Positions 13,001-25,000 of a stretch of 64,000 nt of DNA are shown here, piece by piece. How positions within the stretch are numbered: position 1 is the stretch's first letter; each line of letters starts with the position of its first letter. Position numbers and translations under genes: made by a program. The notes beneath the pieces were generated by a model, which made no database searches, was not told the origin of the DNA, and was given only the letters and a program-made list of their open reading frames with translations. Source of the DNA: Chromobotia macracanthus. Taxonomy: Eukaryota > Chordata > Actinopteri > Cypriniformes > Botiidae. The stretch is from the NCBI GenBank assembly GCA_036877525.1, contig JAZGTH010000015.1, positions 10,240,501-10,304,500 of the forward strand, written 5' to 3'.

Positions 13001-16000
13001 CGAACTACACCACTATTCGCTGACATAAATAGATAGAAGGGAATTAAGAAGCACAGGAGTTAATTAAACAAAACTTGCAGCTATTGAATGGGACTTTATT
13101 GAGTGTATTCCCTGAGAAGATGGAGCCAAATTGTTTCCTTGTGGTTAAAGGACCTAAACTGATGCAAAAGACATGCTGTTTAGATTTGGCTGCCAATATG
13201 TTCTTTTTTTAGTAACCTGTGTATTAAAATGTAAATCTGCCTCTTTTAAACTTATGGAAATGTTTCATTAGTCACAGATTAAGAGCCTCTATTGTTTACT
13301 CCTCCCACAATGCAATGCTGCCATCTTTTCATGGATGGATTCATGTCCGAGACTAGCTGAAGCTGGATAATGCCCCTTTTCTGTATTTTACACCCTCTAT
13401 TGATTCTGCCAAATATCTGAACACTAATGCTCTTACAGTGAAGGCTCAGAATAAAGACTTGCATCATGTTATAAGGGCATGACGGCCAATTCTGCTAGGA
13501 AATAAATGATTGAGAGAGGAACAAACCAGAATCCCATGATGCACTGTTGAGCTGTGGTCCTGCACTTTTTAGATTTACTGCCTATGCTGGCAGTTCATCA
13601 CTTTACACCCTGTGTGTGTGTGTGTGTGTCTGTGTGTTTACTGCAGAGTGGTACTTATCACTGCCGGAAGTTAGCGTCACACATACAGAAACATAAACAC
13701 ATACATACCATCAAATCAGAACTCTTGCCCTCTATCTGCTGTGGACCCCAGAGCTGATCTCCCTGCATAGCTGTTAAAATTGTATGAGTAAAATAAGTTT
13801 GTTTTTGTTGATTGTTAACACTGTGCTCATAAATCAAACGTGTCCTTTGCTGCTCTCTGATGATACTTTGCCCAATGAAAAAGTGGTTCAATAAAACTGT
13901 GCCCACATTCAGTGACTGGTGTGTAATTTGTTATACAGTGTTTGTGTTTTCAAAGGAAAGTGTTTCAATCTATAGGCATCTATATGTGTGGGAGGTCTGT
14001 GTGTGCAAAGAGTCTCACTCTCTCTTTCTTTCTGTGTATCTGTCATAATCATCTAGCAGAGCAGTTTGTCTGCACGACCTCCGCCATTGCAGATATTGTC
14101 ATCCTGGTCGATGGCTCTTGGAGTATTGGAAGAATCAATTTCCGTCTGGTTCGCATGTTTCTGGAAAACCTGGTCAATGCCTTTGATGTAGGAATAGACA
14201 AAACCCGGATTGGTAGGCCCCCTAAATTTATTTTATGAAGTTATTTTTCATAAGCAAGAATAGTGACAATTTTTCAAAAGCTATTCAAATATCTTTCTGG
14301 TTTCTATATATATCAGTTGAATAAAACAGGTGGCATATCCCTGTATTATACAGTATATGCCATATTAATAGCTTTTGAAAAAAACATGCTGTTGTATGTT
14401 ATTGTTAAGGATGTGAATAATAAATAATGACTTAATTAAATTACTGTCTAAAAGCACAGAGGGGAAAGAATGTGCATGTCTTAGGTTGTTTAAAAAAATG
14501 CTTATTACATGCATACAGTGATATTTTAGTAGCTGTGGAATGTGTCCATGTGTTTTTCATTGCTTTACCGGAATACAGGCCTAACCAGAATTAAGCTTAA
14601 TTGGAATATGCTGTGCATGTGAAAATGGTCTGTGTGCTTCCTCAAAGTCTGCGCTCTGTGCTTTCAGGATTGTCCCAGTACAGTGGAGATCCAAGGATTG
14701 AGTGGCACTTGAATGGCTTTAGCACAAAAGATGCAGTGATAGATGCTGTCAAAAACCTGCCATACAAGGGAGGAAACACTCTGACTGGTATGTCGCATTA
14801 AGTTCTTCAGTTTTTTTTTAAAAGCACCTACGTGGAGTGCAAATGTATTTAGACCCTACAGCAAATCTCTCCTTTTTCTAAAATACAGATCATACACTCA
14901 AATGATGTTTTTTTTCTGTGCACAGAAAGTCAAAATTCTCCATTATTATCCTAACTATTGGCCACTTTGTAACATGTTTTCTTTCAACACTTTCCTAGGA
15001 CTTGCTCTTACCTACATCTTGGAGAACAGCTTCAAACCTGAGTCTGGGGCTCGTAGCAATGTTCCCAAAATTGGGATTCTTATAACGGATGGCAAATCCC
15101 AGGATGACGTTGTCCCGCCTGCTCAGAGCCTGAGAGATGCTGGAGTCGAGTTATTTGCCATTGGTATTAGAGGATTTCACATACGCTTTTGTGTAAAATA
15201 AGATTTTATTATACATAGTTCAGTTCATATTTTATCATAGTTAAGTACTTATATAATCAACCAAAATACTGTAGACATAGACACATTAAAATCTATTTCT
15301 ATTTCTCACTATCTATTTACTGGAATAGCTGTTGCTGTTGTTTACTTTGACCTGTGTATATATGTTTGCATGTAGGTGTAAAGAATGCTGATGAGAATGA
15401 ATTGAAGGCCATCGCCTCTAAACCAGAAGGCACACATGTTTATAATGTGGCTGATTTCAGTATTATGAGCACTATAGTGGATGGTCTGACCAAGACTGTG
15501 TGTGATGGAGTTGATCAACAAGACCAAGAAATTAAGCGTGAGTGATTTCACCAGCTGTTTAAGTAACTCACAGAAACTTTGTTTTCTTCTGACATGATCT
15601 GAATGTGCCAGTCAGTATGGCAGTAGGATCTAATGCCTCATGATTTCTTCAATGGCAGGAGATTCTTTACCTGAAGAGGCAGCATTCCCACCCAAGGACT
15701 TGGTCACTTCTGAGGTGACTGCACACAGTTTCCGTGTGTCCTGGACTCATGCGCCTGGCAATGTGGAAAAATACCGTGTGGTTTACCATCCAACCAGAGC
15801 AGATATGCTGGAAGAGGTGAACAATCATTGTTTAGCTCAATACCAACTTTCATATATGTTTCTCAGAAGTTGCACAGTTAATAAGCATTGCTAAAAAAAC
15901 ACTGCGTATCCACTAAGCCAAAGTTTGTACTTAATAGCCAGATGTAGAGATACTTAATGTAATCTGCCTATAACTATAGCCTATACGCTACAGTATGCTT

Positions 16001-19000
16001 TGCCTCTCAATCTGTAATTATTTAACATAGCTGAGGTTTCTGTTCTTTTCATGTTTATTCTTCAAACTGCTGTGCTGGTTGCCACAAAACTCTGTTGTCC
16101 TGCTTTACAGATTGTGGTGGGCGGCACAGAGAATTCAGTTGTCCTGCAGAATTTGAACGCCTTGACCAAGTATGAGATTGCTGTGTTTGCCGTGTACCGC
16201 AGCTCAGCGAGCAACGCCCTTAGAGGCAACGAGAACACATGTGAGAGCACAGAACATCTCAAAGCATATGTGCTACAGGACTGTGTCCTTCAGCATGATA
16301 TCACTGGAGAACAGTAATTACCCATAAACCACATGCCCAGATCTTTACGCGAAATGTTCTTATACTGTAAAATTACATCACCACTTTCTTATAAACTGTA
16401 TATATATAAAGCATTGTTTTAAAGCAAATGTCTGTCAGTATCATTGGCAAGATATTAGTTAAACCATTAGAACAGTGCTGTAGTCTGCAATATTTTGTGC
16501 TCGACTATAGATGCTTAAATTCTTGGGTTTGTGGTAGTTTAAATGTGATGAATCTGAATGTCTGTAAAACAAGACAAATTTATTTGACAAGCGAAATTGC
16601 TTAAGATATGAAATCTTGTTTTTAGAGAAAATATCTTGTAGCTTGTTTCTCTTATCCCACTGGCAAATAGTTTTTGTAAGCATGAATCTAATGCAGTTTA
16701 GAAAGGTTTGTGCCTGAAACAAGAAAAAACAACTCAGATAAGAAAAGATATTTTCCAAGATATTTTCTGCCAAAAGAAGTCTTATTATCTTTGCTTCTCA
16801 AGTAAATTTGTCTTGTTTAGGTGTGTTTAGCTATTTCTACTGCACAACAGGTCAAATATTTTGATTAAGAAAACTATTTTGTTGCTGTGTACCCACTTAC
16901 ACAGACATGAACACATATAAACCACTGTCAGTCTGTGTTTTGTGTGGATGTTCAATGTGTGTGTGTGTGTGTGTATCAGTGGCATTACCCACAGTAAGTG
17001 ATCTGGAGCTGTATGATGTGACTGACAACAGCATGAGAGCCCGCTGGAGGGATGCAGAAGGGGCTTCTGGGTACATGATCCTGTACACTCCACTGAGCAG
17101 CGACACTGTAGATGGAAGAGAGGTAAGCCCACAAATCATCTTTGCATGTCTGTGCGTGTTTGTGGGAACGTAAAGTTTCTGTCGCCATGATGACACTTCC
17201 ACCGAAATAGCAGCTATAGAAGAATTAAATTCCTCACATTTGAGTTCCCTTGGTTACACTTTAATATGTGTCTTTCAGAGCTTTCAGGCACATGACATGA
17301 ATAAAGTAAAATATCTGTGTAATTTATTTGGACATATGAGTAATTTTGGGCACAGCACTTTTTAACCTACATTAATCCCAAAAGTACAAATCATGTGTTT
17401 TAATAACAGTTTGAGAGTACATGATGCTTCAGGTTTCTGTAGTCTTACGCTGTTGTTTTTGTCATACAGTTGAAAGTCGATGAGACAGTGACTGATGTGG
17501 AGTTAACGGCGCTGATTCCTGCCACAGAATATACAGTTACAGTCTATGCCATGTTTGGAGAGGAGGCCAGTGATCCTGCTACAGTGCAGGAGACCACCAG
17601 TGAGTATCCAGACCAACTCTACATAATGCATGTCTTTACAAATGTAATAACTGTAAAATGATTTATATAGCACAGATAGATAGAATTGTAAATTATTAAT
17701 TGTTAAACATTTATAATAAGTTTAAATGTGCACTTTTATTTAAGCTTTATTGGGATTAAAATGTTAGGGATTTCTGTCAGAAATGTTCAAATGTTAAGAT
17801 CACATGACTAATTACTACAAACCTTATCTTGTAAACCCCCCATCTATTAAACTTTAATTTGGGGATATTTTAATCAGAGTAGACATATACACCTGTCAAT
17901 GATGTCTGTAATTGAATTTTTTTGTATAATTCTACATTCACTCCAATACTTACAATACAATCAAGTCCAAAAAGAGTGTAAAATTGAGAAGTGAACACAC
18001 AAAAATGACCCCACCCTTGATGTTTAGCTTATCTTCAATATATAGCTTTCAAACGAGGCCATATAATTGACCATGAGTCCATATTTTCCTGCAGTATCCC
18101 TGAGACCTCCACGTAACCTGCGGGTCACAGAAGTGGACCACAGTTCTGTCCGACTCAACTGGGACACAGTTTCCAAAAAGGTTAAGGGCTATCGTGTCAT
18201 GTACGTCAAGACAGATGGTGTCCAAACCAGTGAGGTGATCACCAGAGCAGAACCTGCAACAGACAACAAGCTTTTGTTCAACACACAGTCACTCTCACAC
18301 CATGTTTAACTAAAGAGTTTTTGAAGACTGTATTCGTAATATTTATAGCACTAATTACACACTGTTTCATTCTTTGTTATTATTATTAATTACAACAACG
18401 ATGCTTGTTCCATTATTAATTTTATGCAGCTAAATGCATCGTGTAATTTTCCTTCAGGTGGTGTTGGGCCCTGTCACCAATGTTTACTTGAAAAATTTGT
18501 CCCCCTTAACTGAGTACACTGTTGCAGTTTTTGCCATTTATGATGCTGGCGAATCAGAGCCACTCAGTGGTGGATTCACTACAAGTAAGTGACTTGTTAC
18601 AAAATGTTTGTTCTGTTGTATCAAGGTGGCTGGTATGTTCTGGGTAGTGTGTGTGGATTTGTGCAAATAATTATGCAAATAATACAGAAGAGACAGGCCA
18701 AGATACCCATTGGTATTCATTATAATAAGAACAGGCAGCAACAAATCTAATATTCAAACGGTAGTGTTGATTTAACATGTACATGTATGTACATATTTTT
18801 GCTGTGTTTTTCCCCTCCTAAAGAAAATCTATAATTTGCCGCTACACACAGTCAACAATTTGCTCTCAGCTGAAATGCATTTCTATTGCTTTGTCCTCAA
18901 CTCTGGCAGACATGGACACTTTCTCTGCCTTCTATAAAACACCCCTTTCTTGGTTTCTGCCTGTAACACCCAATTATTCTTTGAATGCTAGAACCTATTA

Positions 19001-22000
19001 GATCTGGACCTTCGTTTAATAGGTTTCTTTGTTCTGTGGATGTTCTGACATTGAAATTTGAGGTTTGATTTTAAAGGTGGTTAGGTCATTTTCAAGTCAT
19101 TGAATCAAAATAAATGCCACCTCAGCCTTAAAGGAACAGTCACACAAAAATTACAATTCTGTTATTATTTATGCAACCTTATGTTGTTCCAATACCGCTT
19201 ATAAAACAAATAGCAAAACAACACTAAAATAAATTACCGTATACCTAAATCCCCTCAAAAGTGAGTGCAAAAAGATGGACCCTCAAATTAAATTTGAAAA
19301 CATTTTCTCCCTGCTATATCTTGAACAAAACAGGGCAATAATTCAAACAATTTTGCCCAGGGGTTACAGAGTTACATAGTACAGATTGTTTCATTTGCAT
19401 AACACACCTTGCATGGTCACTTGATACAATTTCTAAATATTGTACAAAGTTGAATCAAGAACAAGACTTAAAATAGATTGCCAGTCTAGAATCCCTGAGA
19501 GCACAAATTAACAATGTTAAGAGGACGGGAGGCTTGAGTTGCGAATTGAGGTTGGATGGGGGAAGCTGTTAAAGCAGAATGAATTTAGGACAAAGATGGC
19601 TCTCAGAGGCCTCTGATATGTGTCTGAAGTGTATCGGTGGATGTCATTAATCAAGCTGGACTGATGTGATCAGGCTAAACCTGATTGTTGGCTTCTCTTA
19701 TATAAAGGGTATTGGTTTGCTCAACTGTATGTGTGGTCGTGTCTCAATTAGAGCTTGTGCCAGCTCCATTCAGCCTGATGACCAGTGAAGTCACTTCTGA
19801 GAGTTTGCGGGTTAGTTGGTCACACCCGGCCGGGGATGTAGTGCTCTATAAGCTGTCCTGGTCACCCACCACGGGAGGGGATGAGAAAGAGGTCAGTCAT
19901 TTGGATATAGTGAGTCATCATGTTTCAGTAATAAGGCACTGTGAAATATTTGTTTCTATGTGTGTTTTGTATTGCTACAAAAGGTATTGACATCACAGCC
20001 ATGAACACATAAACATATGACCACCCACTTACATGTCAGCATCACTTTAGTAATCTGTACTGTTACAATAAGTACTAGAAAATCATAGCAGAAAAATCAT
20101 TTGGTTTTATTTGTGTCTTAGCCAGGCTACAAAGTTAACAATGACAAGCAATTTGCCCATTTCAAATTGAACATTTATCTGCTACATGTAAAACAATCAG
20201 CCAATCAGAAGCCACTAGATGTTTAATGTAGTTAAATGGAGTGGAAATATGGACACTGCAAAAACAGAAACCAAGCAATGGACAAATCTCCATATTACTT
20301 GTTGTAGTCACAGGCACTGCTGGTTGAGACAAAGACCCATTGATCTTTGAACACCTCAAACTAATTAAAATATTTTTTTAGTTTATTCTTTCACCTGAAT
20401 TTCCATTGTAACTAACATACTTTCCCATATTTATACTGCTAGATTATTGTTTCAGAAACTCCAAACTGTACATTGACAAAGGGAAACTGAAATACAATTT
20501 TTTTATGAGGTCCTTGAAAATGATTTATGAGTCAATCAATACTTCCTACTAACTTGGAGCTTGGGGCCAACTACTACTTTTCTCTTAGAAATGACCAGTC
20601 ATCTACACTTAAGCGTACTGGGCTTGTCCCGTCAGAGCTCTACCACCCATGACCACAGACATGAGGCGAAAGTTTTTATTACTGGCCAGGAGTCAGTGCA
20701 GCTGTATTTTATAGATAGCACCACAGGTCGATATGTTTACAGAAAGCCACAAGAGCAGAAAATAATAACATGCTGTGAGGCAGACGGGAATGTGACTGGA
20801 GCTCTGTGTCCCAGAGCAGTGGAGTCAGCCCAGAAACACATCCACTCAGATGGGATTTCTGGGACAGCCCAGAGCTGACTGAGATCCAAAGCTCTCTTGT
20901 AGTTCGGCCTGTAGCAGGTGTGCTTTATAATGTATGTCCTCACTGTTGGCATGGCACAGCTGTAGCCTTGAGTTGCCAGCGACATAAATACCAGACACAG
21001 CGAGACACTGACTTTATCCTGTTGCTGCTGTTGTAAATACAGCTGATAAATACATTGTTTATGCCAATATTTATGACTGCTACTGGTTTACTCATTTGTC
21101 ATAGAGTAGGCACTTTTGTTACTACAGGTAAAGACCTCATTAAATCTAAGCTATACGCTAATCTATTCTGTCCACATTGAAAATCTGGAATTCAGATTCT
21201 CATTTAAACATGAAAATAAACAAAAAATGTTTTTTATGCAAAGAACTGTCATGGCAGTTTGAGTTTTTGCACTAAATTGTGTTAAAAACTCAAATTAAGT
21301 TTTTGCACTAAATTTAGAGCACTAGTCAAATAAGATAATTTGTAACATGGGCGATGTTGACTACTTTCCAAAAGCATCCATTGACACACACAAGATTCTC
21401 TTTGTAACATTCTCGAATCATGTTGGGATTACAGAATATCTTTGTGAGGTTTAACCTCATAATTACTAACCAATATCTTTAACTACCAGGTTTTACTTCC
21501 CCATTTGGCTGTCAGCACCACACAGTAGAGTGTTAAGGCTGTTACGATAACTTACGATAGCTGTTACAATATAAGAGTTTTGGTGTATAACTGCTGGTTT
21601 TTAACAGAGTGCTTTGTGTTTTTGTGTTATATAGATGATGCTGAATGGAGCAGTGGACTCATATGTGATTCGTGACCTGTCTCCTCTCACAGAGTATAAG
21701 GTCTCACTGTCAGCCGTCTATAAAGATGAGACCGAGAGCAACGCGGTTGTTGTGCTTGAGAACACATGTAAGAGACGAAATCATTTAACTGACTTTCAAC
21801 CAGCTTGGTCAGTTTACTTTGTCAGGGCTGTTTTAAAGAATCCACAATGTTCTTACAGCTTCATATAGAAGATCAGTTTATCATGTACTGTAAGCATCTA
21901 TGATTCACTGTAGCCAGTGAGTTCTGTGTCATCATACTGCATGTTTTTTCCTGTGTTTTGTTTTGTTCTTGTTACAGTGAGCTGGACCACAGCAGTTCCA

Positions 22001-25000
22001 ACCACCATTTACTCCACTACAGAAAGTAAGACCAAAGTGATTTAATCCTACTGTGATAGATGGATAGATAAATGGATGGATATATGGGCAGATGGGTGAA
22101 TAGATGGATGGATGATATAAATATATAGATTGATGGATATATGGATATAAATATATATATGGATGGATGAATGGAAGGATAGACAGACAGACAGACAGAT
22201 AGATAGATAGACCGACTGATATGGATGGGTAGATAAATGAGTGCATCAGAATGGGGTGATCAAAATGCAATGACTGAACTGAACTGTCTTGTGTAGTGGT
22301 TCATTTGGGGGTGACTAACCTGTGGGTGGACAACGAGACCCCCTTTAGTCTGCGAGTGAACTGGGAGGTGCTGGACTCAGATGTGCAGCAGTACAAAGTA
22401 ACATATGTCAGCACCAACCGTGCCGAAGAGACAGTGAGTAAATATAACCACAGCATGCTAACATGCTAATGCAGGCATTTGTCACAAGAACACATTACTT
22501 TTTTGTCATCATGTTGTTCCTGTCTTCCAACCAGTTTATCTCCACTCTCTTCCCCATATAAAAGTGCATAGAGAGGCCAATGCATACCTGTCTTATTTGT
22601 GTCCCAGCGAGGCTGCTATTTCATAAAGTTACCTGTATTGCTTTTGCACTATAAAAATATAATGTGACAAATTTATTACCTCGGTGCTGCTAGACTGCAG
22701 GCTTATCATATTCCTCTGTATAACTGCAGATGAATGATGCAGCTCCGTTGTTGCCTTATCTGTTGTTGCACTTCTGTTATCTGCTGTATGACATGGCTCA
22801 AAGTGACCATTTTAAATGGATGTCCCTGTAGTGGAAACTTGTATTTGTTTCATATAGCATTGAAGAATCATACTGTGAAGCGTCACATGATTAAATCATA
22901 GCATGAGTTCTTTTGATGTGGGTATTCACTGTTTCTGTAATATTCAGCCAACTTTGTCAAAACCTAGGACATATAAGATCATGGTGTTAAGTTTCATCTC
23001 TGCTGTGATTCCACATCCCTGTCTGTATGGAATATCGACCTCTCCCAGGTTGTAATTCACAGGGAATCATGGGGGTGCTGAAGCTGAAGATAGGATAAAG
23101 GAGATGAGACTGGGAAAAAAGGATATTCAATTATCTTTTCAAGTGCCATTTAGGTCACAGAGAGCGAGAAGAACAAAATGAGAGAGGTAGACAGAGAAAG
23201 AGAGAAGAACAGAGAGAATAAAAGAAAGTAAAGAGTACATGTTTTATTTGAGAGAAAGTTCTGGCAAAGTTTTGAAAGAAGGGAGGTAGAAAGGTAGGAA
23301 GAAAGGAAAATGCAAGAATACAAGGAGGGTTAGAGGGAAAGAAATGAAAGCTAAAGGAAAGAAAGATACAGAAAGAAAATAACAAAGAAAGAAGAATAGA
23401 AGGAAGAATTAGAAGGTGGAAGGTAGGAAGGAAAAATAAACTAAAGGAGACTAAAGAAAGGAATTAAGGAGGGAAGAGAGAAGAAAAAGAATCAGAGAGA
23501 CAATAGGGACACAGAAAGAAAAAACTAAAAGAGACTATAGGAAGGGAGGATGATAAGGAAGGAAGGAGAGAGATAAAGAAAGAGACTCAGAAAGGAAGGA
23601 AGGAAGGAAGGAAGGAGAGAGACAGAAAGAGAAAAAGAAAGAAAGAAAGAAGCCGATGCATTGAGGATGTTTCAGCACCACAGGGCTGTGGACAGCTCCA
23701 CTGATGAGATTTGTCCTGTAGGATGCTGCAGTACAGACACACAGGAGGGTCTCCCACAGCAGGGGGTGAAGGAGAATCGTCTTGACTTTTAGAGCTCATT
23801 GGAGAACACCTGACTGCTGTTTAACTTCAAAGGAAGTTCAATTAGAAAGATGACCTACCATTTTCCACAATGCATTATTACTAAGTAAAGAGAGAAAAAA
23901 ATAAGCAAATATCATATAGTGTGTTGTTCTTCTGGGCTATTAAATGGTTTAAGAGTATATTGTTTTTTATTACCTTTATGTAATGCCTCTGTTAAGCACA
24001 AATATTTACTTTTTAAATACAAAAGTACATCTAAAGCACATTTGACCAATTTAGTTTTGAAATAAAAAAATTGCACTTTGAAATTTTACAGTTGCTGTCC
24101 AATTGCTGTACATAGTAACCTCCTTATCTTGGCATGGTTACATACACGTAACAAAGAAGTATGTTGGAGTGTTGGCTTATTTTTAGTTGACTTATTTGTA
24201 GTCTGTTCAGTGATTGTGCTCTCACACAGAGGAAGGCACTACACATAATGCAACCCAACATTTCATTATCAACAGGCAATGCACTGCCATGATAGTGTGG
24301 GTGTGAGTGTGATTAATGGTGTGCCTGTGGTGAAGGACTAGAGTGATTGGATGCTGGTTAGAGAACTGAGTGCTGGCTGTTTTGATTTCCATCCAAACTC
24401 CTAAAATTCAGTACACACATTTTCAGTCTTTTGGCTGGTAGTCAGAATGCCATCCATGCGAACAGATCAACATTTCACCATTCAAAAACACAGTTTTATA
24501 AGCTGAGACAACTGAAAAATCTTTTGAAATTGACAGCCTTTCATTATCTAGTCAAGATCATACTCATGGCATATACACTCATGCCTATTCACATATACAC
24601 ACATGCTGATTTCAGACACTAAAGTGGTTGTCTAGATACAGTAGGGACAACAACAACATTTCAACAACAACATGTGTGTGTGCGCATGCATGCACGCGCA
24701 CACACACATTCTATCCCCTAACCTTAACCCTACCCTTAAACCAAACCCGAAATGTTTTGGCAACAAAAAAACAATTTAAAAGCAATTTAGTTTGAGGTCA
24801 TAGGAAGTGTCCCCATAAGCCATGTTTATGTTGTTATATGCATGTCATTCTACACATTTGTGTCCTCATAAAACCACATATTCACACCCACATACACACA
24901 CACAATCATCTGGACATAGAGCTGTGTGTGGTGTTGAATATTACACTTCTCTCTAGGTTTTAGTAGCAGGAACCAGGAGAAACCAGATACTGCAACCTCT

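Larger units (their letters stand above)
1373..14056. other. 12.7-kb intron 2, no gene seen
   Basis: Largest intron in the window. It holds an inverted-repeat element (copy B, 7642-8178), TG microsatellites at 6044-6067 and 13611-13637, and a short interspersed fragment at 11637-11699. Open frames here lack homology, splice context or ATG starts. Its size and position early in the gene make it a reasonable place for regulatory elements, but none is demonstrable by eye. Confidence 0.7.
16241..16979. other. intron 8 with a MITE and a TG-repeat acceptor
   Basis: Contains an element of about 255 bp with terminal inverted repeats (16566-16820). Its 3' end is a TG microsatellite running almost into the acceptor. 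Confidence 0.75.
22434..24956. other. intron 16 (2.5 kb)
   Basis: Holds a 0.5-kb polypurine block (23157-23652), an alternating pyrimidine/purine tract (24671-24708) and an adjoining interspersed repeat. No coding exon between the two halves of FN3-6. Confidence 0.75.

Noticed and set aside
21932..22270. 112-codon minus-strand frame rich in Tyr/Ile/Pro/Ser
   Set aside because: It is the translation of the GATA/GGAT simple repeat in intron 15.
23155..23799. Minus-strand Phe/Leu/Ser-rich frames
   Set aside because: They are translations of the polypurine block's pyrimidine strand.
24660..24710. Telomere-like CTAACCCTA motifs near a CA repeat
   Set aside because: They belong to a common interspersed element, not to an interstitial telomere array.
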